Shown here: piece after piece, positions 24,001 to 33,379 of the stretch
Numbering within the stretch: the first letter of the stretch is position 1
How the letters are laid out: each line of letters opens with the position of its first letter
From: Malus domestica
Taxonomy: Eukaryota; Streptophyta; Magnoliopsida; Rosales; Rosaceae
Length of the DNA stretch: 64,000 bases
Direction of reading: 5' to 3'
Assembly: GCF_042453785.1 (NCBI RefSeq)
Contig: NC_091668.1
Location: 29,079,501 to 29,143,500, forward strand
Position numbers and translations under genes: made by a program
The notes under the pieces: model-generated
What the model saw: only the letters and a program-made list of their open reading frames with translations
Database searches by the model: none
What the model was told of the DNA's origin: nothing

Positions 24001-25400
24001 AATTGATACAATTTTGTTGCAATACAATAATATATTCCACTCAATGCCACTATAGACACACACTATATGGTCCACTCTTGCCCTTGTGTAACATGTCTGT
24101 CTAAACTCTTTAACTAGACTACACCTAGCAGTCATTAAGATAATAGGGAGTTCCTTAAGGTAAAATTTGGGGAGTTTGTTCGTATCGCAAATAAAAAGCA
24201 CAATAGCAGTTAGCGTAGACCTCCTAGTTGCCCAATTTGGAAGTTAAGATAATTCATTGTACTTGGTGGAGTTTTTGTCCATCCATAGAAAATTTATTAT
24301 CTATAAAATTATATTTTAACTAGCCAATTGGCACACACTCACATGCACACCAATGGGCCTATAATTTTTTGTAATTGAGACATCCAATTTCAGACAATTT
24401 CCATATCTGTGGTAAACTTCAGAAGCCTGGTTCCTCATGAATGTATACTAAAGAGAACATAGCTATTGATATATAATTAGAAAAAAGAATTCCGACTAAG
24501 GCCAGACATTACGGTCACTTCCAAATCTAACTCACTCTTGTTCCAACCATATAGTAGTACAATCAACTGCCACTAAAACGAAAGAATTTCTGGAAATATG
24601 AAATGCATTTAGGGAAAGTTCAGTGTTTAGAAAATCTCTACATGATATTCGTCTTTCCATGATTACCAGAAATCATGAAAGAACCACTCTCTTTCCCGTC
24701 CACATCCTAACTTTAAGGTGATTTACCGCCTCCCCAAGACACCAGAAATGCTTAAAACCGAAGACCAGAATTATACAGTACAGTGAAATACCAGTTTCCC
24801 CACCCTAAACTAATCATGAGTCTATGCGAAAAGCCCAAAAAAATCCCCCTAATTACTAGGTAAGCAACCACCACGCCATTATCACATTAACGCGAAGAAG
24901 ACCTGAAACTATCAAACATCTACATAACAAGGTCATTTACCAGAACCCCATTTGCTCAAAACATCCAGAGATCCCCAATCATACAGTAAAGATAAATACT
25001 ACCCATTTGCTCAAAACATCAGAAAAAATCAACATACCCATTTGCTCAAAACATCAGCAAAATCAAAATAGGAGGCAAAAATTAAAAAAAAAAAAAAAGC
25101 AGAATAATCAAAGTGAACCAAATAGATTTACAATAGAGAGAGGGGGATAGTGGACATACCACTGAGCTTAATGGCCTGTGTGGCATCAAACCCCGAGTTG
25201 GTAGCGCGGTGAGGAAGGATCCAGAAGATCCCAGAGAGAAAAACCGATAAACTGAGAACTAAAACGAAGACGCATCTAAAGCTCAAGCCTTTGGCGATTC
25301 GGTTGAAAACCATCGAACATCCAGGACAGATGAGTCCCGAAGCACTCTGACCCTCATGATTCGGCTGCTGCTGGTGCAGGTTTGCTTCACCCTTCCCCAT
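21014..25400 (-). CDS. Proline-rich membrane-anchored protein, DUF7036 type (copy 2)
   Basis: Five exons on the minus strand: 25400-25160, 23679-23570, 23479-23108, 22688-22088 and 21102-21014. They give 470 residues. Exons 2, 3 and 5 are exactly the same length as in copy 1 (110, 372 and 89 bases), and all phases agree. The N-terminus (MGKGEANLHQQQ, CPGC, then span FVLVLSLSVFLSGIFWIL) and the conserved domain (TVQAYFRLEKPVTDLVP, VFGFLSDPINVPI, FGQPSTLEILKYPGGI) closely match. The Pro/Ser-rich region is about 100 residues shorter because it lacks the repeat expansions. The C-terminal tail is LLQLSGVFIFLLFCW. Gene order and strand show a head-to-tail tandem duplication with copy 1, about 1.8 kb apart. 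Function is unknown; secretion and surface anchoring are inferred. Confidence 0.8.
23867..23886. repeat. Adjacent T and G homopolymers in intron 1 of copy 2
   Basis: A run of about ten T is followed directly by about ten G. Such a tract is prone to length error in sequencing and assembly. It is intronic. Confidence 0.75.
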
Positions 25401-26908
25401 TTGAAGGGCATCTGGGAATTTCCCTCTCTTTCTCTTTCTTTCTTTCAGTCTAAAGAGAACATAATCGATCCAAGGAAGAAGAAGAAGAAGAAGAAGAGGA
25501 AGGTGGAAGATGTGAGGGACAAGTGTTCATGGTGGGCATCGCCCTGTTTCAACCCTCTTTCCTTTTCTTTTTACTCTCTCTCTCTCTCCAGTTCAAACCA
25601 CACTGTCACTTGACAAGTCGCACAATAGTCTATCCTTATTGCTTCTTATATATATATATTTTTTTTTTACGAAGAATATTATTATTTCAAAATATCTCTA
25701 TTAATTTCTATTAGTTAATGAATTCTTTTTGTCAATTATTTTTTTTAAGAAGAATATTATTATTCCAAAATATCTATATTAATTTCTATTAATTAATAAA
25801 ACTCTCTTTATCAACTAAAAGAAAGTGAAAAAATTATTTTGTCTTCTATCACACATAAAAAATGATAGGCAATAATGTAATTTTACAATTTCAAATTTTA
25901 CTGTTTTTTATTGAAACCTCACATACGGATGATGTTAAAATATCTCAAATATTTAAAATTAAAACAAAAACAAAAATCTCACACCCCCCACGTTCTCTCT
26001 CTCCCTCTCTCCTTCTCATTTTTCTAAAAAAATTGTGTTCATAATGTTCATGCACACAAAGTGTGTAGGCAAATGCTAGTATTATATTAAGTATGTGTTT
26101 ATTGCAACGAATTATCTCGAATTAGATTAATTTCAGGAACTAATATGTACTTGTCAGACTAAGAAGCATAATAGTAATAAATAATAAAAAAAACAACCCT
26201 TTATATATAATAAAATATTCATGTTATTTGCTTAAACTTCTATTTCCACCAACGTCAAAATTTTCAACTAAAATATTATGATTGACTCGTTGCGGGACTT
26301 AACTCAAATTTCTCATTCTTACTGTAAGTATATTATCATATTTAAAAATAAATTTTACAATGAACTAAAGAAAAATAGAGAGGTTAAACTCAAAGCACAG
26401 TAAGAAAGTCTTGAATACGGTACAATCAACCAGTCTTTTTTATATTATATTATTGTTATGTTTAGGCTACCGAACGTTGAGAAGAAGCAAAGATGAAAAG
26501 AAAGTGGGAGAGCATAAAGATTAAAAAGAGATGAAGAAGGTATTGATGGATAATATTTTATAAAAGTTAGAAGAAAAGAAAAATGCTCCATCCACCATGA
26601 ATTGAATTTGAAATGTTGATATGATCCATATTGATAGGGATTTTCATCAGTAACACTAATTTATTATTATGATGGGAATACTTTTGTTCTCTGCTCTTAA
26701 ATAATGGTGATGATCACTATCATATTTATTACCTTAAATTTTGAAATTTATGTAGTGAATAGGCAAAAATCTTAAAATTTAAACTTGTCAAATGGTAATA
26801 TGTATGGTGGTCAACATTACCAAGTGTAATAATACAATTGGTATGCTCAAAACGTGGTTGGGAATACAAAACTTGAAATTAAAAAAATTCAACCAGATGT
26901 ATCATGAC
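25401..26908. other. Promoter of copy 2, then AT-rich intergenic DNA
   Basis: The first 200 bases contain a GAA-rich 5' UTR (AAGAAGAAGAAG) and a CT-rich promoter tract, as in copy 1. At about 25671-25822 a 77-base unit is tandemly doubled (GAAGAATATTATTATT...CTATTAATTTCTATTA). The rest is AT-rich without gene signals. Confidence 0.55.
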
Positions 26909-28610
26909 CAAGGAAGAAAATATCGGTAATATCGGAAATATCAGTAGTCCAAAAACACAGAAATATCGGGATAATATTGATATCGATAAAAACTACATGG
27001 AAACCATGGAAATTGTAAAAAAAACTTGGAAATTTTTAATGAAACTTTGCAGGATGTTTATTTAGTCAATTATCTATTAGTTTATCACAAAAAATTGGAA
27101 GGAAATGCATTGCATGATGGATTTAACTGATTTAAGTTGATTATATAGCGAGCTGGCAAACATTGTGAGTGTAGAAAATATGTAGTAATTAATGAAAGAA
27201 GTTTAAACACACCATAATCATTTATATATAATTAATTAGTACAATATTGGGAGGTTTTATTTAGGATATTAAAAAAAAAAATAGGAAGTGAATAAAATGA
27301 TGAAGAATAATGTGCCGAATTTGACACTTTAAATTTCTTACACATAAGCATGCGTCTAGGAGTTGAAGTTCCAAATTATAGTATATCAATTAACGATTGA
27401 AAATCAATACGTTGAATAAGACCAAACTTTAATTTGGATGCCGATTATGTTTTTTCAAGTTTATATAAAGTAAAAGAATTGAATTTTGGAAGCCAGGAGT
27501 GTGTCAATTGTTTTATAATTTGTCCGAATACATATATCAGGTTGCTACTCAACGTAATTTGAAAGTATATCTAGTGCAAGGACTTGTCTTTTTTTGTTGA
27601 TAAGCAAAGGGTTTGTAGCTTTTTTTGCTAAGCAATAGAACATATTATGTTTGTTTAATCTTTAGCATTTAATCGTTGTCCACAAATATAGGATAGAAGG
27701 CCCCAAATTAGATCTGGCTCTTAAGTCTTACCTAGTTGGAGTCACAAGTTCACATGTACCAGCCCTCGCAAGTCGCAGCAAAACGTTTTGGTTTTTGTAA
27801 TCCCACCATTGGCGGACCTAGAATTTTTGGTGAGGAGGGGCCTCTCATAAAGGTTTTTTTTTTTTTTTTTAAGCGGATGGTATTTACAAGGCTAATATAT
27901 ATCTCAAAATCAAATATTCAAAACAACATATGCACATATAATATTACATACACACAAAAATTATAATTGTTCTTGACGAGTTTTTATATTTTAAAATCGT
28001 TTTATTATAATCCCGCTGCCTATACTATTATGTAGAATAGAGAAATAAAAACTTTACAAACCATAACTCTCATGTAATATGTAGAATAGAGAATAAACGA
28101 TAGAGAAACAAAGAAATTTAAAACTTATTTGTTGAATAAATTTCGAATTTAGGATTATAAAATGTATGAGATTTCAAAAAGAAAAGGGTAATTTTTTTTT
28201 TATTTTCATAATTAAAATTGAATGTTTTCTATTCAAAGAAATGCGAAATATTGCTTTGATTTTAAATGCTATTAATTTGTGTTAAGGAGATAGCTAGTAG
28301 GGCTGGGTTCGGTTCTTATCGGTTCGGTTTTTTGCCAAAATCGAAACCAAACCGAAATTTCGGTTCGGTTCGGTTCGGCTCAAATTTTTTTCGGTTCGGT
28401 TTTTTTTTCGGTTCGGTTTTTTCGGTTCGGTTTCGGTTTTTTTTCGGTTTTTTTTTTTTTTTTCCTCCAAAAAATGCAAAACAACCACAACATTAAGCAA
28501 TTACAGCTCGCATAGAACCAGTCTCCCACGAGGCTCACGAGCAAGCAACAGACCCGTAGATATGCCAACCTAAAAGAACAATAATATACAACTTGTTAAT
28601 TCCTAATAAC

Positions 28611-28867
28611 CTCAATTGTGGTCTTGTTTTGCAAAGTGAGGTAGATATGCCAACCTAAAAGAACACTCAGCGCCACACATAAGGGAACTAGCAACAGCCC
28701 AGAAATGACCTGAAACTTGAAAAGAGAAAAATGATAAGCAAGCTGTCTTGTATCCAAGTATCAAACATAAACCCAACTCTTAACCTTACATATGCAGTTT
28801 GAAAAGAGTCTCCAGTTTCCTGGTCTTCTTTTTCGGGATCATAAGTTAGGCTACCGACGAGCAAAAC
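28611..28867 (-). pseudogene. Captured DHHC palmitoyltransferase exons
   Basis: Exon a (28867-28790, 26 codons) encodes VLLVGSLTYDPEKEDQ to SFQTAY. Exon b (28709-28611, 33 codons) encodes VISGLLLVPLCVALSV and LLGWHIYLTLQNKTTIE. Together they cover the third/fourth membrane-span region of plant PAT15/16-type S-acyltransferases, just after the DHHC domain. The intervening 80-base intron is retained with normal splice sites, so the capture was at DNA level and not from spliced RNA. The preceding DHHC exons and the following YHEGVRA-type exon are absent. A 25-base piece of exon b (28641-28665) is repeated at 28556-28580, a scar of the capture or a later rearrangement. Confidence 0.85.
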
Positions 28868-29207
28868 CTGAAAGTTTAATCGCAGATCCAATGTTAAACA
28901 GGATGAAATAAATAAAGGAAAAGAAAGAAAATTATATCTTAAGCATTGACCATCTTTTCACTACAAAGAGAGTCACCTTCTATGACTCCATCGAAAAGAC
29001 AAACACAACACAACACAACAAAAATTAAAGAAATCAATCACAAACCATTTACGATATCTTCACGAAATCAAGCACAAAATCTAAATATTGAATCGCATAC
29101 ACTAACAGCAAATCAATAACCCAAAATCCCTAAATCTAGAAAACCCTAAGTTACTCTTCCTAAATCCCTAAAATTGAATACCTTTTGATTGAGAGAGAAT
29201 AGGGGAT

Positions 29208-29432
29208 GCCACAGGGTCAGAACGCTCGCAGCCATGGGGATGGGTGCTGGAGCCAGAGGGAGGACTGAGAGAGAAGAGGGGTTGCCGCAGGGTTACCACG
29301 CTCGCAGCCATGGGGATGGGTGTGTTGGAGGCAGAGGGAGGACTGAGAGAGAAGAAGGGTTGCTGCAGGGTCTGCACGCTCGCAGTCATGGGGATCGGTG
29401 TTGGAGCCAGAGGGAGGACTGAGAGAGAAGAG
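29208..29432. repeat. Three-unit tandem repeat (~74 bp) in the inner hAT element
   Basis: Each unit contains CACGCTCGCAGCCATGGGGA (or a one-base variant) followed by GGAGCCAGAGGGAGGACTGA and GAGAGAAGAGG. The frames through it are low-complexity and do not look like a protein. It may derive from the promoter or leader of the captured gene. Confidence 0.85.
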
Positions 29433-30022
29433 GGGACGAGAGAGAGAAGAGGGAGAAATTGGAGGCATGGAGGAAGTCTGGAGGTGTGGCTGCGCTAGGG
29501 AACGAGAGAGAGAGATGAGGGGAATGACAATTACAAATAGAAAAAGTGTGGCTGCTAGGGTTTTGTTGATTTGGTTATAAAAATTAAAAAAAATCTCCAA
29601 AATCCGGGGGGCATGAAGAGGTTTCGAACCCATGCGCTCCACCAACTTGGAAAGTTTCACTAAAACCAACTTCACAACAAGTTATGTTTTGTTATAATTG
29701 TATGACTAAACTATTTATAAACATTGAAAAAAATAATTAAATATATATATCGGTTCGGTTCAGTTCGGTTCGGTTTTCGAACCTCAAAAACCGAAACCGA
29801 ACTGGGCAGATTCGGTTCGGTTCGGTTTGAGAGATTCGGTTGGTTTTTTTTTCGGTTCGGTTTTTTTCGGCTTCGGTCCGGTTTGGTTTTCGGTTTTTTT
29901 CGGTTTTCGGTTTTTTGAACCCACCCCTAATAGCTAGATAAAATATTAAAGCTAATTGGGAGATGGGTTTATGCTTGAAACTTGGAAAGCAGGACTTGAA
30001 GCAATAGAAAGATGCATAATTC

Positions 30023-30063
<41 letters not shown>

Positions 30064-30157
30064 TTAGAAAGCAAGCAATAGAAAGATGCATAATTCCCTA
30101 ATATATATATATATATTTGTTTTAGAAAGCCAAGACCTTTACTCCCTCCGCCGGTGA

Positions 30158-30311
30158 ATCCCACATCACCCACGCAAGCGCAGTGAGCAAGCAAACATGC
30201 CTATAAAAGCCACATTCCCAAGCTTGGTTTCTGTAATCCCACATCGCCCACGCAAGGGCAGTGAGCAAGCACACATGCCTATAAAAGCCACATTCCCAAG
30301 CTGAGGAAAGC
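30158..30311 (+). promoter_or_regulatory. Doubled plant snRNA promoter (USE + TATA)
   Basis: Two near-identical modules occur in tandem. Module 1 has the upstream sequence element ATCCCACATCA (30158-30168) and TATAAAA (30202-30208). Module 2 has ATCCCACATCG (30236-30246), an exact match to the plant USE consensus RTCCCACATCG, and TATAAAA (30280-30286). In both the gap between USE and TATA is 33 bases, the spacing known to specify RNA polymerase II snRNA genes in plants. Module 2 places the expected start about 32 bases after TATA, exactly where U2-like sequence begins. Confidence 0.85.
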
Positions 30312-30358
30312 ATGCCTTGCTCGGCCCTTTTGGCTAAGATCAAGTGTAGTTATCTGTT
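30312..30358 (+). pseudogene. 5' fragment of U2 snRNA
   Basis: ATGCCTTGCTCGGCCC followed by TTTTGGCTAAGATCAAG and TGTAGTTATCTGTT matches the first ~45 nucleotides of plant U2 snRNA, with substitutions and two one-base additions. One addition falls in the branch-site recognition element (canonical GUAGUA reads GTAGTTA). Homology then stops abruptly, without the Sm site or stem-loops III/IV. It cannot be a functional U2 gene. It lies inside the outer hAT-like element, directly before its right subterminal repeats. Confidence 0.85.
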
Positions 30359-30605
30359 GAGGCTTCTCAGCGTTTTTTAAATATTTTTGGGTTTTGATCT
30401 CACGATATTATAAAAAATATCGCGATAGTTTCGGAAATATCGTGATATTATCGATAGTTTTGAAAATATCGTGATATTATCGATAATATCGCGATATTTA
30501 GACGAAAACCAATTGGATACCTATTAAAATATCGTTACCGTGAAAAACCAATAATATCGGCGAAATATCGCCGATATTATCGGCATTTTCTTCCTTGATC
30601 ATGAC

Positions 30606-31966
30606 ATACCGAGTCATGTTCCCAGCACACTGAAAATTTATCGTGCTTGAAGATGGTGAACAAACATGCACCCTTATTATTTTTATAGGGCAGATACATG
30701 GCACCACTTTTTTACACAACTTTTGATACAAGTTTTTTTAGGCCCACTTCGTAATATATTTCAACCATCTGAACCGTCTGTCTTTTAAATATTCCCTCAA
30801 AGGTCCTGTCTATAAAAAATCGCTCAAATCTGAAATCATATGACTGTTGGATTAAAGCTTTAGAGTTTGTGGAACTGTATTCTTACATTTTCTTTACTAT
30901 AAATGAATGTCTTATTGGTTTGAGATTTGACTTTAGAAAGTGAGCCCCACAAAAACTTGCATAAAAAATTATGTAAAAAAAGTGAAATAACATATCCGTC
31001 ACCTATTACTATTATTTTAACTTTTGGGTTAATTTCATATGCCATATATTTTACCATTTAATTATTTATTGTTTTAATTTCACTCAATTAAGTGATGAGG
31101 ACGCAAGGAAGATCACCCACTCACATCGACTAGTTATTTATGCACGATTTGTATGATGGAGGTGGGTGCTCATCATAAGCATATAAAAAGGGTTAGTGAT
31201 GTAGAATGTGATTGGACAACGGCTTCCTACTTTTCTACTATCTTACTTGCTAGGCAAGCCTTTTGCCATCCATTTTTTTTCTTGTGTTTCAATAATTTTT
31301 TGGCCAATTACATTTCGCAAGACAGTTTGAATCTTCATTAAATTGATGATATGGTGAGTATGAAATCCAGAACTAGGTTGACATATAAGCCGTATTACTA
31401 CAAAGCCCAAAAATCGCATCAATCTAATGGATAATTAGACGTTTAAATATACAAAATGTATAAATTGATATATTTTTTAATCTTAGGTGGCAATGTCAAA
31501 AAATTGAAACATCACAGCCCAATTTAGAAATCACCTCAAACCTTGAGGGTGTAAAATGTAGTTAGCCCTATTTTCATTAGCATTACAGATGTATGATGTA
31601 TATTTCAATTTTGCCTTAGCTAAGTGGCGATCGACTAATATGGATGATGATTTAACTAGGGGTGCAAGTTGGAATAGTGTTTCTGATTTTGACAATAATT
31701 TTTTTTAATCCAAACTCAAAGATTATGAATTCAAATATTTTCCGACAAATTGGGATAGAAATTGGAATGCATTTAAAGATGTTGATAATTCTAAATTTCC
31801 GATTCGAATTTTTCTCAAGTCTTTTGAACTTATTCCGACCAAAAAGTTTTGCAATATTTTGAATAATTTTATAGTTAATTACTCGATGTATGCATTTTGT
31901 AGGCAACTGTTATATTTTGTTGCTAGTTCTAGATAACTTTTGTTCCTTGTTTTTAGACTAAACATA
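30606..31966. other. AT-rich intergenic DNA
   Basis: No gene seen. Near 31661 the sequence TAGGGGTGCAAGTTGGAATA resembles the start of a hAT-type repeat, but no partner end or target duplication was found. Confidence 0.5.
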
Positions 31967-33138
31967 GGGCTGGTTTGGTATTGCTGTGCTTTGAAAAAAA
32001 ACTGCTTCTGCGGTACTATGAGAATAAGCAACTGTGAAATAAAGCAGCAAAGTGTTTGGTAAACTTTTTTGTAAAAGTGATTTTGGAAAAAAAAAAAGTA
32101 TTATAGTGTTTGGTGAACTTTTATGTAAAACAGCTGCGACTGTGAAATAACCAAAAAGGGTTTGGTCTTATTTAGTGTGCCTTGAGGGGCCCACTCCTTT
32201 TATTTGGTCTCCCTCTTCTTCTCTCATTCTTCCATTTTTCCCGTGAAACTCTCATTTCTCTCTAACTCTTTCTCTAACTATGATACTCTCACTCTCTCTA
32301 ATTACCGAGAGAATCACCCACACCAACGCCAATTTTCAAATGAAATCCATACAAATATTCCCTGTTTTAGGTGTAGTTTGATCTATGGATTCGAATGGTG
32401 GCGTTGCATGTGAAGATCAAGTACTCAAAAATGAAGAAAGCCAACCCTTCCCTCTCGATGAAAAACTCTTCGACGAGTTAACCTGAGGCTCGACGAAATT
32501 TGGATGCTTCAAACTCAATTCAACCTTCATTTAATCTCAGGTACAACTTCTGTATCTTGCATATCGAATTTTGGCATGAAATTCTTGGGATTTAACCCTA
32601 AATGCCCTCTTTGTATTCATGCCCATAAATCTAGTGACCTTATTGGTCATTTTTCCAGCGAACTCGAGACTGAATCTACACCAATCGCCAAATCTCAACT
32701 CTAGGTAACTCTCTTGACTTTATCTGTGAAGTTTGAGGTTAAATTCGAAGGACTAGAGCTAATGCATGCTCTGTATTTTTTGCCCATAAACCAACAAAGC
32801 ATCACCGGTGCCATTACAACTAATCAAAGACCAATTCATTTTTAATCGACGAATGGGTAAATCTCTGAACCTCTATGTGAAGTTTTAATTGCTTAAGGTC
32901 ATTTTGGGTACATGAAAGTTTCATTAAAGCGCTCAGCGCCTCTTAGAAAAGAGGTTTAGGCAAAAGCTGAAAAGCTAGTTTTTCAAAATTGCCTTCTGCT
33001 GCTTCTGTATTTTGGCTTTTTTTTCATCAAAAACTGTGAAAAAAAAGCTGAAGTTGGAAGTTTACCAAACACAAAAATGCTCCCAGCTTTTTTTTATACC
33101 TGTTTTTTTTCAAAATCACCTCAGTACTAAACCATACC
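31967..33138. mobile_element. 1.2-kb non-autonomous TIR element
   Basis: The left end GGGCTGGTTTGGTATTGCTG and the inverse of the right end (GGTATGGTTTAGTACTGAGG) match at most positions. Inside both ends lie AAAGCAG / CTGCTTCTG-type motifs and poly-A/poly-T tracts in inverted order. No transposase is seen. The superfamily is uncertain; ends of this style occur in Harbinger-like elements, but no clean 3-bp target duplication is visible. The interior shows no protein I recognise. Confidence 0.6.
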
Positions 33139-33379
33139 GTACACTTATGGGCTATATTGTATATGTAGTTTGATGGACTTTGCTTGACTCTCAAATCTAA
33201 GTGTATTCAATATAGACTTTAAGGAGTAAAAAAAAAAAATTCACTCTATATTGAATAATGACATTTTATGACTTCTAAAAAGGTTATAAGAATCTTGTGG
33301 TATTCAGTTATGACTTTTTGTGAGTCTACAAAATTAGGAGAATTCACAAATTCATTTATTTTAGAGGATTTTAAAACAA

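Larger units (their letters stand above)
28298..29929. mobile_element. Nested hAT-like element carrying PAT exons (inner)
   Basis: The left end is TAGGGCTGGGTTC and the right end GAACCCACCCCTA, inverted repeats with one mismatch. The exact 8-bp direct repeat ATAGCTAG flanks them at 28290-28297 and 29930-29937. Both ends carry dense CGGTTCGG repeats. The 1632-base interior lacks transposase. It contains, on the minus strand, two palmitoyltransferase exons with their intron (28611-28867) and a three-unit tandem repeat (29208-29432). Length, TSD and TIR fit a non-autonomous hAT that captured genomic host DNA. It lies inside the outer element, so it is the younger insertion. Confidence 0.88.
26909..30597. 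mobile_element. hAT-like element with 8-bp target duplication (outer)
   Basis: The ends are a perfect 13-base inverted repeat, CAAGGAAGAAAAT at 26909 and ATTTTCTTCCTTG ending at 30597. They are flanked by the exact direct repeat ATCATGAC at 26901-26908 and 30598-30605. Subterminal zones on both sides are rich in GATATCG / ATATCGG motifs, typical of transposase-binding clusters. An 8-bp duplication points to the hAT superfamily. No transposase is visible, so it is non-autonomous. Without the nested element at 28298-29929 and its duplicated target, the original length was about 2.05 kb. The cargo includes a doubled snRNA promoter and a U2 fragment near the right end (30158-30358). Confidence 0.82.

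Noticed and set aside
29610-29660. tRNA-like B-box (GGTTTCGAACCC) suggesting a SINE
   Set aside because: No A-box, cloverleaf or tail at a suitable distance; the match is short.
29217-29675. 152-codon minus-strand frame inside the inner hAT-like element
   Set aside because: Most of it translates the 74-bp tandem repeat; low-complexity, no recognisable domain.
30312-30358. Functional U2 snRNA gene
   Set aside because: Only ~47 nt match, the branch-recognition motif is altered, and the Sm site and 3' stem-loops are missing.
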